Below the pieces are notes generated by a model. That model was not told where the DNA came from and did not search any database. It saw only the letters and a program-made list of their open reading frames with translations. The translations under genes and the position numbers were made by a program. From Bradyrhizobium iriomotense (GTDB taxonomy: Bacteria; Pseudomonadota; Alphaproteobacteria; Rhizobiales; Xanthobacteraceae), in contig NZ_JAFCJZ010000026.1 in NCBI RefSeq assembly GCF_018130765.1, forward strand, positions 1-64,000: a stretch of 64,000 bases of DNA, read 5' to 3'. Numbering within the stretch: position 1 is the first letter of the stretch; each line of letters starts with the position of its first letter. This document shows, piece by piece, positions 34,864 through 43,167 of this stretch.

Positions 34864-35232
34864 CTAGGCGGTATGGGGCAGATGCCCTTGCGGACTTGCC
34901 TGGTCGACGGCCTTTGGCAGCTCCTGGGCGAGGATCTCCCCCAACTGGTCGACCGGGATGTTGTAGCGGGCGGCGAGCTGGCGGACGGTGTCGTTGCCGA
35001 GCACGGCGCGGAGCTGGTCGGCCGAGATCGGCAGGTTGTGGCCGTTGCCGAGCCAGGACTTGACCTGGTCGCCGAAGCCGGCCTGCTGGAGCTTTGCGAC
35101 GATCGCGCTGAGGCCGCCCTGATTGTTGCTGCCGAGCACTTCGTTGAGCACGGCCGGGAGCACGGCGGCACTGAGCTGGCCGAGTGCGCTGCGGAGCGCG
35201 GGATTGTTTTCCAGCGAGTCCAGGATTCCCAT
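34864..35232 (-). CDS. YidB family protein (DUF937)
   Basis: 122 residues. The family is recognised from GILDSLENNPALRSALGQ, LVAKLQQAGFGDQVKSWLGNG (here IVAKLQQ) and NLPISADQLRAVLGND followed by a helical tail. Cytoplasmic, helical, and of unknown role; E. coli YidB is the best-known relative. Convergent genes are absent and it is probably monocistronic. Confidence 0.88.
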   Translation of the reverse strand: MGILDSLENNPALRSALGQLSAAVLPAVLNEVLGSNNQGGLSAIVAKLQQAGFGDQVKSWLGNGHNLPISADQLRAVLGNDTVRQLAARYNIPVDQLGEILAQELPKAVDQASPQGHLPHTA

Positions 35233-35319
35233 CGCGCGCCCTCTCCTAAGCCGTCGTTGCGCCGTGATTGAGCGCCGCCATCCGGCATACCGTCAAGCCG
35301 CGCTCAATCACAATCATGC

Positions 35320-35994
35320 TCACGCGTCCTCGAACTTCGCGATGAGAAGCGTTTCGGCGATCCCCTCGCGGGTCCATTCCTGGAACGCCGGCAGCGCCAT
35401 CATCGTCTCCATGTAAGCCTTAGTATCCGCCGCCACCTCGATCGCATAGGTGCGCAAGCGATGCACGACCGGCGCATACATCGCATCCGCCGCGCCGAAG
35501 CGGCCGAACAGGAACGGTCCCTTCGACGGTCCCTTGGCTCCATAGCGCGCCCGGCACTCGCGCCAGATCTCCTCGATGCGCGCGACGTTGGCCTTCGCAT
35601 CGGCCGACAGCGTTACGGCGCGGATCGGCCGGTGCAGGTTCATGCCGCATTCGCTGCGAAGGGGCACGAAGCCGGAATGCATCTCGGCGCAAACCGAACG
35701 GGCATGGGCGCGGGCCGCGGCGTCGTCGGGCCACAGCTTCTTCTCCGGATAACGCTCGGCGATGTATTCGATGATGGCGAGCGAATCCCACACCGTCACG
35801 TCGCCGTCGACCAGCACGGGCACCTTGCCGGCGCGGCTGAAGGTCAGGATCTGCTCCTTGTCGGCGGGATTGTCGGTGTAGAGCGGGATCAGGCTCTCCA
35901 CGAAAGGGATGTCGTTCGCGCGCAGCGCGAGCCAGGGCCGCATCGACCATGACGAGTAGTTCTTGTTGCCGATCGCGAGCTTGAGCGTTGCCAT
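35320..35994 (-). CDS. Glutathione S-transferase family protein
   Basis: 224 residues from ATG 35994. The N-terminal thioredoxin-like domain opens LKLAIGNKNYSSWSMRPWLAL with a Ser-type active site and has VPVLVDGD and DSLAIIEYIAE (glutathione contacts). The C-terminal helical domain includes GRFGAADAMYAPVVHRLRTY. This YfcF/GST_C subgroup occurs widely in proteobacteria and conjugates or reduces with glutathione; substrate unknown. It diverges from the DUF599 gene. Confidence 0.9.
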   Translation of the reverse strand: MATLKLAIGNKNYSSWSMRPWLALRANDIPFVESLIPLYTDNPADKEQILTFSRAGKVPVLVDGDVTVWDSLAIIEYIAERYPEKKLWPDDAAARAHARSVCAEMHSGFVPLRSECGMNLHRPIRAVTLSADAKANVARIEEIWRECRARYGAKGPSKGPFLFGRFGAADAMYAPVVHRLRTYAIEVAADTKAYMETMMALPAFQEWTREGIAETLLIAKFEDA

Positions 35995-36117
35995 GTCACT
36001 GATCCTTCCCGAGACGTCTTGAAGCGAGCTGCTTTTAACGCCATCGCCTGCCGCCAATCAATCGTTGCTGCGCCCGGCCATGCGTGGCAATCGTTGCGAT
36101 CCCCAAGGGAGCAAGAC

Positions 36118-36834
36118 ATGAGCAGGCACTGGGTCGACATCACGGCGGTCGGCTTCTTCATCATCGAATGGCTGGCCTATGCGCTGACGCTGGAGCACTC
36201 GGCCTATGGCCGCGACAGCCTGTCGGCGCGCATGAACCGCTACCGCGAGGTCTGGGTGCGCCGCCTGCTCGACCGCGAGACGCGCATGGTCGACATGCAG
36301 ATCATGGCCTCGCTCCAGAACGGCACCGCCTTCTTTGCCTCGACCAGCCTGTTCGCGCTCGGCGGCACACTGGCGCTGCTGCACGCCACCAACGACGCGA
36401 TCACGATTCTGAGCAAGCTGCCGATCGACCTCAGCACCTCGCCAGCGATGTGGGAGCTGAAATGCGTCGGCCTCGTGCTGATCTGCGTCTACGCCTTCTT
36501 CAAGTTCGCCTGGGCCTATCGCCTGTTCAACTATGTCGCGATCCTGTTCGGCGGCATGCCGCCGGCCTCGCAAGCCGACACGCCGGCGGCCGAAGCCCAT
36601 GTCATCCGCACCTCGCGCCTGTTCGAATCCGCCGGCCGCCATTTCAACCGCGGCCAGCGCGCCTTCTTCTTCGCACTCGGCTATCTCGGCTGGTTCGTCA
36701 GCCCCTGGGTGCTGTTCGTGACCACGGCCGCGGTGGTGGTGGTGACGTGGCGGCGGCAGTTCGCCTCCAGCGCCTGGGCGGCGATGGCGCCGGAAGGGAT
36801 CGAGGGCGAGGAGATCAAGAAGCGCGGTCATTGA
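36118..36834 (+). CDS. DUF599 family membrane protein
   Basis: 238 residues from ATG 36118, preceded by AGGGAG. Four membrane helices, with the family's RxRWxxxMxxRxxRIVDxQ region here as NRYREVWVRRLLDRETRMVDMQ, and SLQNGTAFFASTSLFALGG. Function unknown. It is followed directly by repeat family A. Confidence 0.85.
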   Translation: MSRHWVDITAVGFFIIEWLAYALTLEHSAYGRDSLSARMNRYREVWVRRLLDRETRMVDMQIMASLQNGTAFFASTSLFALGGTLALLHATNDAITILSKLPIDLSTSPAMWELKCVGLVLICVYAFFKFAWAYRLFNYVAILFGGMPPASQADTPAAEAHVIRTSRLFESAGRHFNRGQRAFFFALGYLGWFVSPWVLFVTTAAVVVVTWRRQFASSAWAAMAPEGIEGEEIKKRGH

Positions 36835-36837
36835 AGC

Positions 36838-36980
36838 TCTCGTGTCCCGGACAAGCTGCAACGCGTAAAGCGTTGCGGCGCAGAGCGGGACCCAGGGCAG
36901 CATGGCACAGCGCGGACGCATGGGCCCCGGCTCTGCAGCGCACCGTCGAAGAGACGCTGCGCTGCGTCCGGGGCACAAGA
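36838..36980. repeat. Dispersed repeat family A, copy 2
   Basis: Ends TCTCGTGTCCCGGAC (36838-36852) and GTCCGGGGCACAAGA (36966-36980), with the same internal AACGCGTAAAGCGTT hairpin and CCCCGGCTCTGCAGCGCACC block as the copy at 8571-8711. It begins four bases after the DUF599 stop. Confidence 0.88.
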
Positions 36981-37009
36981 GCGAAGTGTGGCGCACGCTC
37001 TTTCGACTC

Positions 37010-37087
37010 GTCATTGCGAGCGCAGCGAAGCAATCCAGAGTCTTTCCGCGGAGGGATTCTGGATTGCTTCGCTGCGCTCGCAATGAC
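37010..37087. repeat. 30-base perfect inverted repeat (GTCATTGCGAGCGCAGCGAAGC type)
   Basis: Arms at 37010-37039 and 37058-37087 are exact reverse complements of 30 bases, with an 18-base loop. The GTCATTGCGAGC...GAAGCAATCC sequence is a widespread intergenic palindrome in many proteobacteria (recalled). It stands between the family A repeat and the longer element that follows. Confidence 0.92.
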
Positions 37088-37109
37088 GGAGTAAAGGGCA
37101 CCGACGTCG

Positions 37110-37690
37110 TTCTCAAACTTCTACCGTGCTCACAGACGCGCCTTCCCGATCTCGCGGCTGATCCACCCGAGCTTTGCTTCATCTTCCACCCTCGTGCCCA
37201 AGAGGGCGCAGGGAAGGCCGGGTGCCCAGCTGGCACCCGCGGTCTGCTGCGCAAAGAGCACGCGCAAAAGAACCGCACAGCAGCATACAGGTGTAGCCAA
37301 TCACTCGGCCTTCCCTGCGCGATGGTCGGACGGCTTATGCCGTGCTCTCCCGGGAGCCGAATTCCTTCTGGCCTCCCTCACCCTCACGAAATTCACCGGC
37401 ACCGCGCCGGTTGACGCGACTGCCGCCTCCGCAAGAGCTTGACCGTAGCAACGACGGCCAGGACCACACGGTTTTGCCGTACGCACGGCCCGCCATTTCG
37501 CCGCAGTTTTTCCAACCCTGTCGACGGGGCCGGAAACTTACAGACGAGACGAACCTGTCAGCGCCGTTCGTCCGCGCGATGCCCAGGGCTCACGGAGAGC
37601 AATCCGTCCTACCCTTAAGCTCTCGCGCCCGACGCCGCCGCGTCCACCGCAAGCCCGGCTCGCGAAAATGACGACCTCATGATCGCCCCT
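37110..37690. repeat. Long non-coding dispersed element of Nitrobacteraceae
   Basis: About 580 bases without a credible gene. Its spurious translations (AQEGAGKAGCPAGTRGLL..., GPHDFAV/QDHTVLPYARPAI..., GRKLTDETNLSAPFVRA) are ones I recall from mis-called proteins scattered through Bradyrhizobium, Afipia and Rhodopseudomonas genomes. That pattern of recurrent nonsense frames marks a conserved repeat, not a coding sequence. Boundaries are approximate. Confidence 0.65.
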
Positions 37691-37835
37691 CAGGGATGAG
37701 CTGGGATGGGGGACACATACGACATTTCCGAAATTCGGTAAAGTGGAATATTTTTAGCGCAGCGGGTTGACAGGCGAACGACACAGACCGGTTGCACAGA
37801 AGCCCGGATAATCGCTCACCCGGGCTACGCGAGCC

Positions 37836-38231
37836 TCACTCAACCTTCGCGGCCTCGAACTTCGCGCGCGCAGTTTCCATGGCGCGGCGGTTGCGCTGGG
37901 CCCAGGCCGCGATGGCCTGCAACGGTTCGATCAAGGAGAGCCCGAGCCTCGTCAGTTCGTACTCCACCTTCGGCGGGATCGTCGCATAGGCGGTCCGCTT
38001 TACCAGCCCATCCGCTTCGAGGGCGCGCAACGTCAGTGTCAGCATGCGGTGCGACGCCCCGGTCATGCGCAGGATGGCATTGAAGCGCATCGGACCGTCA
38101 GCCAGCGCACCGACGGCCATGACCGTCCATTTGTCTCCGATCCGATCGAGGACCTTGAGCACGGCGCGGCAGTCTTCGGGATCGTCCCATCCGGGCCTTG
38201 CCATCCGCGGCTGAGGCTTGAAACGCTTCAT
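37836..38231 (-). CDS. HxlR family winged-helix transcriptional regulator
   Basis: 131 residues. The HxlR domain is clear: VLKVLDRIGDKWTVMAVGALADGPMRFNAILRM, HRMLTLTLRALEADGLVKR (recognition helix and wing). The family senses aldehydes or quinones, often through a cysteine; here the candidate is the Cys in PEDCRAVL just before the first helix, as in YodB/HypR. It diverges from an NmrA-type oxidoreductase gene across repeated palindromes, the usual layout for a repressor and its target. Confidence 0.92.
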   Translation of the reverse strand: MKRFKPQPRMARPGWDDPEDCRAVLKVLDRIGDKWTVMAVGALADGPMRFNAILRMTGASHRMLTLTLRALEADGLVKRTAYATIPPKVEYELTRLGLSLIEPLQAIAAWAQRNRRAMETARAKFEAAKVE

Positions 38232-38259
38232 CGTCCTGTCCCTGGAATCGACACACGAT

Positions 38260-38342
38260 CAAATCTGTTCGTGGCGCATCAAATTGTGCGTTCTTGCGGG
38301 TCTATTCGATATCGAACATATCGTCACGAACAAATTGTTCGT
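38260..38342. promoter_or_regulatory. Cluster of HxlR-type operator candidates
   Basis: A perfect 17-base palindrome ACGAACAAATTGTTCGT at 38326-38342, a perfect 12-base palindrome TTCGATATCGAA at 38305-38316, and related half-sites CAAATTGTGCG (38280-38290) and CAAATCTGTTCG (38260-38271). All lie between the divergent starts at 38231 and 38364, so one regulator could control both promoters. Confidence 0.65.
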
Positions 38343-38363
38343 TACAACGATGGGGTATCGAGG

Positions 38364-39212
38364 ATGCAGATCGGCGTCAGCGGAGCGAGTGGTCATCTTG
38401 GCAAGGCGGCGGTGGCCGAATTGATCGAGCGAAGCAGCGGGCACCACATCGTCGGCATCTCCCGCACCCCCGCCACCGTCCATGCGGCGGTCGAGACGCG
38501 GCATGGCGATTATGACCAGCCCGAGACACTGATCGCGGCCTATCGGGGCCTCGACCGCCTGCTGATCATTCCGAGCTCCGAAGTTCAGCCAGGCCGGCGC
38601 GATCGGCATTTCGTCAGCGCAATCGACGCTGCCGTGAAGGCCGGCGTCGGGCACGTCGTGATGATGTCGATCGCGGCCGCCCGCGAGGTTGACGAGCGCG
38701 ACATGTACGCAGCCTATTTTACGGGCGAACAGCATCTGATGAGAGCCGCCGGGCGATGGACCATCCTGCGGATGAACTACTACGCTGAATCATTTGCACA
38801 GGTGGCCGCGATGTCCGCGGCCTCGGGCGTCGTGCCGGGGCTCGGCGAGAATCGCGTCGCCTTCGTCTCGCGCGACGACGTGGCGGCCGCGGCAGCCGGT
38901 ATCCTGCTTGGCGATGGTCACGCCGGCGCAATCTACAATGCAACTGGTCCGGCCGTGGTCAGCGGCAGGGAACGTGCCGAGCTGCTGTCGGATATCACCG
39001 GCAAGCCTGTCCACTTCGTCGTCATGGATGAAGCGCAGCTTCGCGATGGCATGATCCAGGCGAAGATCCCTCAAGAATACGTCGCCGCGCTGCTCGATAT
39101 CGAGCGGCGCTTCGCGGCGGGGGACTTCGACATCGTGACCGGCGACGTCCAGCGCCTGGCGGGCCGCGCGCCGCGACCACTGCGCGCGGTTTTGTCGAAG
39201 CAGTTCGGCTAG
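38364..39212 (+). CDS. NAD(P)-binding oxidoreductase, NmrA/QOR2 type
   Basis: 282 residues from ATG 38364; upstream sequence in the same frame is antisense to the HxlR gene. The atypical SDR opens MQIGVSGASGHLGKAAVAEL (GxxGxxG), followed by GLDRLLIIPSSEV and VVMMSIAAAREVD. Closest in form to QOR2/YtfG quinone oxidoreductases, which are commonly controlled by divergent HxlR (QorR) repressors. That pairing makes quinone or aldehyde reduction the best guess. Confidence 0.9.
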   Translation: MQIGVSGASGHLGKAAVAELIERSSGHHIVGISRTPATVHAAVETRHGDYDQPETLIAAYRGLDRLLIIPSSEVQPGRRDRHFVSAIDAAVKAGVGHVVMMSIAAAREVDERDMYAAYFTGEQHLMRAAGRWTILRMNYYAESFAQVAAMSAASGVVPGLGENRVAFVSRDDVAAAAAGILLGDGHAGAIYNATGPAVVSGRERAELLSDITGKPVHFVVMDEAQLRDGMIQAKIPQEYVAALLDIERRFAAGDFDIVTGDVQRLAGRAPRPLRAVLSKQFG

Positions 39213-40187
39213 CTATCCGCCGAAATCCCGCGGGCTGAACGGCAGGTCCAGCACCTTCCATTCCCCGTAGAGATTGGCCGGCAACATCTTGTAGGGTTGG
39301 CAGGCCTGCAGCGCGCTCATTGCGGACTTGACGATGGCCACGCCCTTGGCGGATGGCGGGGCCGCCATGAGGATGGGCTCGCGCGCCAGCGTGCCGTCGG
39401 TGGCGAACACCGCGCGCAGCTTGATGTGGACGTTGTCGGTCGGATCGACGCCGGCCGGCAGCTTGGCGCAGCTCCTCAAATGACGGCGAAGCTCTGCGAT
39501 GACCTCGGGCGGAAGCTTGGCAGCGATCGAATCCTTGGCGTCGCCGCCGTCGTCCTTGGGGGCATCTTTCGGTAGCTCGTTCGGCAGTTCGGGCGGCAGC
39601 CCGAGCATGACGCCATACTTGACGGTGACGTCAGGCTCCGGCGCCTGATAGGCCGGCGGGGGCGCAGCCTGCGGCTGCTGCATCGCCTGTGGCGACGGCT
39701 GGGGCTGCGATTGCGGCGGCGGCGGCGGTTGCGACGGCTGGGGCTGTGGTTGCGTCGGCTGTGGCTCTTGGGCCTGCGGCTGCGCGGCAGCCTCACGTTG
39801 CTTCGGCGCCTGCGATGATTGCGGCTGCGGCTGTTTCTGCTCCGGTTCGGGCGACGCCTTCTGCGACGATTGCGACGCGGCCTGCTGCTTGGCCGCGGGC
39901 TTCGGCGCTGTTTCCGCCTTGTCCTTGTCGGTAAAATCCAGCTTCGGCAGCTTCAGGTCGGGGACCTCTTGCTTGGCCTTCTCCTCCGCCTTCTCTTGGG
40001 CCTTCTCCTGGGCCTTGGCCTCCTCCTGCTTCACCTGCTCCGGCGTGACGATGTCCACCGAAACGGTTTCGGGCGCTGCGGCGTGAAACGGATGGACCTC
40101 GCTGATCACGATGATCAGCGCCACCAGCGTCAGATGCGCAATCGCCGACGCTGCAATATCCGTCCGTATGATCTTCCGCAGTTCCAT
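39213..40187 (-). CDS. TolA/TonB-like envelope protein
   Basis: 324 residues: an N-terminal membrane helix (IAASAIAHLTLVALIIVISEV), a Lys/Glu/Ala coiled region, a long Gln/Pro-rich stretch (about 95-175) that could span the periplasm, and a C-terminal domain of about 110 residues with a pair of cysteines (RSCAKLP, LQACQPY). It resembles TolA more than TonB. No tolQ, tolR, tolB or exbBD gene adjoins, so it may be a second TolA-like protein. It converges on the NmrA-type gene with no gap. Confidence 0.8.
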   Translation of the reverse strand: MELRKIIRTDIAASAIAHLTLVALIIVISEVHPFHAAAPETVSVDIVTPEQVKQEEAKAQEKAQEKAEEKAKQEVPDLKLPKLDFTDKDKAETAPKPAAKQQAASQSSQKASPEPEQKQPQPQSSQAPKQREAAAQPQAQEPQPTQPQPQPSQPPPPPQSQPQPSPQAMQQPQAAPPPAYQAPEPDVTVKYGVMLGLPPELPNELPKDAPKDDGGDAKDSIAAKLPPEVIAELRRHLRSCAKLPAGVDPTDNVHIKLRAVFATDGTLAREPILMAAPPSAKGVAIVKSAMSALQACQPYKMLPANLYGEWKVLDLPFSPRDFGG

Positions 40188-40236
40188 CGCCCGGTCTTGG
40201 GTTGCCGCCCTGCTGTTAGCATACCGCGGTCCCCCC

Positions 40237-41055
40237 TCAATCCCATTTCGGCGCGAAGCCGAAATCGGTCAGTCGACCCTTGGGGCTGGCCAGTGTGGCA
40301 ATCTGCGCCATCTCGTCGTCCGAGAGCTCGAAATCGAAGATATCGATGTTCTCCGACAGGCGTTCGACACGCGAGGTGCGCGGGATCGCAGCGACATTCT
40401 GTTGCACCAGCCAGCGCAGGCAGACCTGCGCCGGCGTCTTGCGGTGCGCGCGGCCGATGGCAGCGAGCGTCTGGTCGGACTTGATGCGGCCCTTGGCGAT
40501 GGGACTGTAGGCGACCAGCGCGAGGCCATGCTTGTCGCAGGCCGCCCTCACCTTCGCCTGGTCGAGATAAGGATGATATTCGACCTGGTTGCAGACCAGC
40601 GGCTCGCCGGATAGCGCCACCGCCTGCTCGACCAGCGCTACCGTGAAGTTGGAGACGCCGATGTGGCGGGCGAGGCCCATGCGCTTGGCATGCGACAGCG
40701 CGCCCAGCGTCTCCGCCAGCGGCACGTGCGGATTGGGCCAGTGCAGCAGCAGGAGATCGACGGAGGGAAGCCGCAGCCGCGCGAGGCTCTCCTTGACCGA
40801 GCGCTCGAGGTCGTGGGGCGCGAAATGGTTGGTCCAGACTTTTGTCGTGAGGAAGATGTCGTCGCGGCGCACGCCGGAGGAGCGCAGGCCGTCGCCGACC
40901 TCACGCTCGTTGTCATAGACCTGGGCGGTGTCGATGTGGCGATAGCCGAGCCGCAGCGCCTGCTCGACCACGCGGGCGCAGGTGCGCCCTTCCAATTCCC
41001 AGGTCCCGAGCCCGATCGCCGGGATCCTTGCGCCATTGGCCTCGACGAACAGCAT
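40237..41055 (-). CDS. Aldo/keto reductase (2,5-diketogluconate reductase type)
   Basis: 272 residues. The AKR5-like features are ANGARIPAIGLGTWEL, the catalytic Asp/Tyr in HIDTAQVYDNE, Lys in LTTKVWTNHF, His in DLLLLHWPNP and the NADPH motif AIPRTSRVERL. Reduces small carbonyls, probably with NADPH; DkgA/DkgB are the E. coli relatives. Monocistronic between the TolA-like gene and a small HTH gene. Confidence 0.92.
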   Translation of the reverse strand: MLFVEANGARIPAIGLGTWELEGRTCARVVEQALRLGYRHIDTAQVYDNEREVGDGLRSSGVRRDDIFLTTKVWTNHFAPHDLERSVKESLARLRLPSVDLLLLHWPNPHVPLAETLGALSHAKRMGLARHIGVSNFTVALVEQAVALSGEPLVCNQVEYHPYLDQAKVRAACDKHGLALVAYSPIAKGRIKSDQTLAAIGRAHRKTPAQVCLRWLVQQNVAAIPRTSRVERLSENIDIFDFELSDDEMAQIATLASPKGRLTDFGFAPKWD

Positions 41056-41182
41056 GAGGAATCCTCTCTGTTACGCAGCCCCGAACGGCATTATGGACCT
41101 CACCCGTCATGGTTGCCAACGGACGTCGGTGCCTGCGGGACGGATATTCAGAGCAGTGCTAACAGGAGGTTCGCGCGAGGCT

Positions 41183-41485
41183 TCAGGCCTTGGCGAGCGC
41201 CTGGAACACGGTGTCGGGCGCATGGGCGATCACCGCGAGCAGCGCGCGGGCGGGTCCCCGCGGGGCGCGCTTGCCCTGCTCCCAGTTGCGGATGGTCTCT
41301 ACGGGAACACCGAGCTTGGCGGCGAACTCCATCTGGGTCAGGCAGGCGCGTCGCCGCAAATCGCGCACCGCGAGCGAGCTTGTGTCGGCCGGCGTCGCAT
41401 TGGCCGCCGGCTGGACCGGAAACTCCTGTCCATCCCGCAACTCGACGATCCGCCCGTCCGCCTTCAGCCGCAACCGCATGTCCAT
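41183..41485 (-). CDS. XRE-type helix-turn-helix protein (100 aa)
   Basis: The N-terminal half is a short beta segment (RLKADGRIVELRDGQEFPVQ); the C-terminal half is an HTH (RRRACLTQMEFAAKLGVPVETIRNWEQGKRAPRGPARALL split by its turn). This resembles NadS/HigA2-like antitoxin-type regulators. No toxin gene is adjacent, so it is either a solitary regulator or an orphan antitoxin. Confidence 0.82.
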   Translation of the reverse strand: MDMRLRLKADGRIVELRDGQEFPVQPAANATPADTSSLAVRDLRRRACLTQMEFAAKLGVPVETIRNWEQGKRAPRGPARALLAVIAHAPDTVFQALAKA

Positions 41486-41547
41486 TCCCCCAAGCGCAGG
41501 CGATGATGCGGCAGGTCGCTTAAGTTCGGATTAAAGATGATGGGGCC

Positions 41548-41651
41548 GTCATTCCGGGGCGCGCGGAGCGCGAGCCCGGAATCCATCGTGCAGGGGAGCA
41601 CGCCGACAAATGGATTCCGGGCTCGCGCCAAGTGGCGCGCCCCGGAATGAC
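41548..41651. repeat. Dispersed repeat family B, copy 3
   Basis: Ends GTCATTCCGGGGCG (from 41548) and CGCCCCGGAATGAC (to 41651), with inner arms GAGCCCGGAATCCAT and ATGGATTCCGGGCTCG. It lies between the small HTH gene and the 3' end of mgtE and may act as the mgtE terminator. Confidence 0.9.
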
Positions 41652-41662
41652 GAAGCAGGCCC

Positions 41663-43084
41663 CTACTTCAACCCGAACCAGAGCGTCGCGATCCCGAGGA
41701 AGGAGAAGAAGCCGACGACATCCGTCACCGTGGTGACGAACGTGCCTGATGCCACCGCGGGATCGGCCCTGACGCGTTCGAGCGCCATCGGGATCAAAAT
41801 GCCGCCGAGCGCGCCGGCGACGAGGTTGCAGATGATGGCGAGCCCGATGACGATGCCGAGGCCGGGGATCTTGAACCAGGCCACCGCGGCGATGCCGGTG
41901 ATGACGGCGAAGGCAAGGCCGTTGACGAGGCCGACCAGCGTCTCGCGCATCACCACGCGCCAGGCATTGGAGGAGCCGAGCTCGCGGGTGGCGAGCGCGC
42001 GCACCGCGACCGTCATGGTCTGGGTTGCGGCATTGCCGCCCTGGCTCGCCACGATCGGCGCCAGCACGGCGAGCGCGACCATCTTCTCGAGCTGGCCCTC
42101 GAACAGGCCGAGCACGGAGGACGCCAGGAACGCGGTGGCGAGGTTCACCAGCAGCCAGTTGAAGCGGCCGCGGGCGATGGTGAGGAACGTGTCGGACAGC
42201 TCTTCGTCGCTGGTGACGCCGCCGAGCGCCTTGAGGTCCTCGTCGGCCTCCTCCTCGATGACGTCGACGACGTCGTCGACGGTGATGACGCCGACGAGGC
42301 GGTCTTGGGTGTCGAGCACGGGGGCTGCGACGAGGTTGTACTTGCCGAACATGCGCGCCACCTCCTCCTGGTCCTCCAGGACGGAGACGCGGCGGCGGTC
42401 CTCGTCGGTGAGTTCAGTGAGCGGCACCGGGCGGCGCGCGCGCAAGAGCACGTCGAGGGGGACGGCGCCCTGCCAGTGCTGGTCCTTGTCGACGACGTAG
42501 ATCTCGTAGAAGCGGTCGGGCAGATCTGGCGTCTCGCGCATGTAGTCGATCGCCTGCCCGACCGTGAAATCCTGGGGTACGGCGATGAACTCGGTCTGCA
42601 TGCGGCGGCCGGCGGAATTTTCCGGATACAGCAGGCTGCGCTCGAGCGCGACGCGCTCCTGCAAAGGCAGCTTCTCGAGGATCTCCTCCTGATCGTCCTC
42701 GTCGAGAGTCTCCAGCAGCTCGACCGCGTCGTCGGATTCGAGCTCGCGGACGCCTTCGGCGACCGTCTCCGGCGGCAGCTCCTCGAGGATCTCCTCGCGC
42801 ACGGCCTCGTCGACCTCGTTCAGCGCCGAGAAGTCGAAGTCTCGCCCCGTGAGCTCAACCAGGCGGACGCGGTCGTCGGGCGCGAGAGCGCCGATCAGGT
42901 CGCCGAGGTCGGCCTCGTGCAGCTCAGCCACGCAGGCGCGCAGCGCGGCGCTGTCCCCGGCCTCGATCGCGCGGGCAATTTCCTCGACGAATTCATGACG
43001 AATTTCGCCGTCTTCATTGCGCATCGGCACGTGGTCGAGTACCGAATCCGCGGCGGCCGGGGCACCGTCCATATGTTCATCCAT
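41663..43084 (-). CDS. mgtE: Magnesium transporter MgtE
   Basis: 473 residues from ATG 43084. Domain order: the cytoplasmic MgtE N domain (about 20-140, with LPPETVAEGVRELESDDAVELLETLDEDD), a CBS pair (about 150-270, DQHWQGAVPLDVLL and DRLVGVITVDDVVDVIEEEADED), then five membrane helices with the pore motif in APIVASQGGNAATQT. It is a Mg2+-gated channel: high internal Mg2+ closes it through the N and CBS domains. It diverges from the first polysaccharide deacetylase gene. Confidence 0.95.
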   Translation of the reverse strand: MDEHMDGAPAAADSVLDHVPMRNEDGEIRHEFVEEIARAIEAGDSAALRACVAELHEADLGDLIGALAPDDRVRLVELTGRDFDFSALNEVDEAVREEILEELPPETVAEGVRELESDDAVELLETLDEDDQEEILEKLPLQERVALERSLLYPENSAGRRMQTEFIAVPQDFTVGQAIDYMRETPDLPDRFYEIYVVDKDQHWQGAVPLDVLLRARRPVPLTELTDEDRRRVSVLEDQEEVARMFGKYNLVAAPVLDTQDRLVGVITVDDVVDVIEEEADEDLKALGGVTSDEELSDTFLTIARGRFNWLLVNLATAFLASSVLGLFEGQLEKMVALAVLAPIVASQGGNAATQTMTVAVRALATRELGSSNAWRVVMRETLVGLVNGLAFAVITGIAAVAWFKIPGLGIVIGLAIICNLVAGALGGILIPMALERVRADPAVASGTFVTTVTDVVGFFSFLGIATLWFGLK

Positions 43085-43167
43085 GGCGCGCCTCGCCGTT
43101 TGACAGGTTGGAACGAGTGGTCTGAGCTGATGGTTCAGGCAATACCCACAAGGCAACTGCGAGCGCA

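Noticed and set aside
36902..37414. 170-codon frame on + in the repeat region
   Set aside because: Covers repeat family A, the 30-base palindrome and the long dispersed element; this is a recurrent false protein.
41183..41485. XRE protein as half of a toxin-antitoxin pair
   Set aside because: No toxin-sized gene is adjacent on the same strand; the neighbours are a repeat and an aldo/keto reductase.
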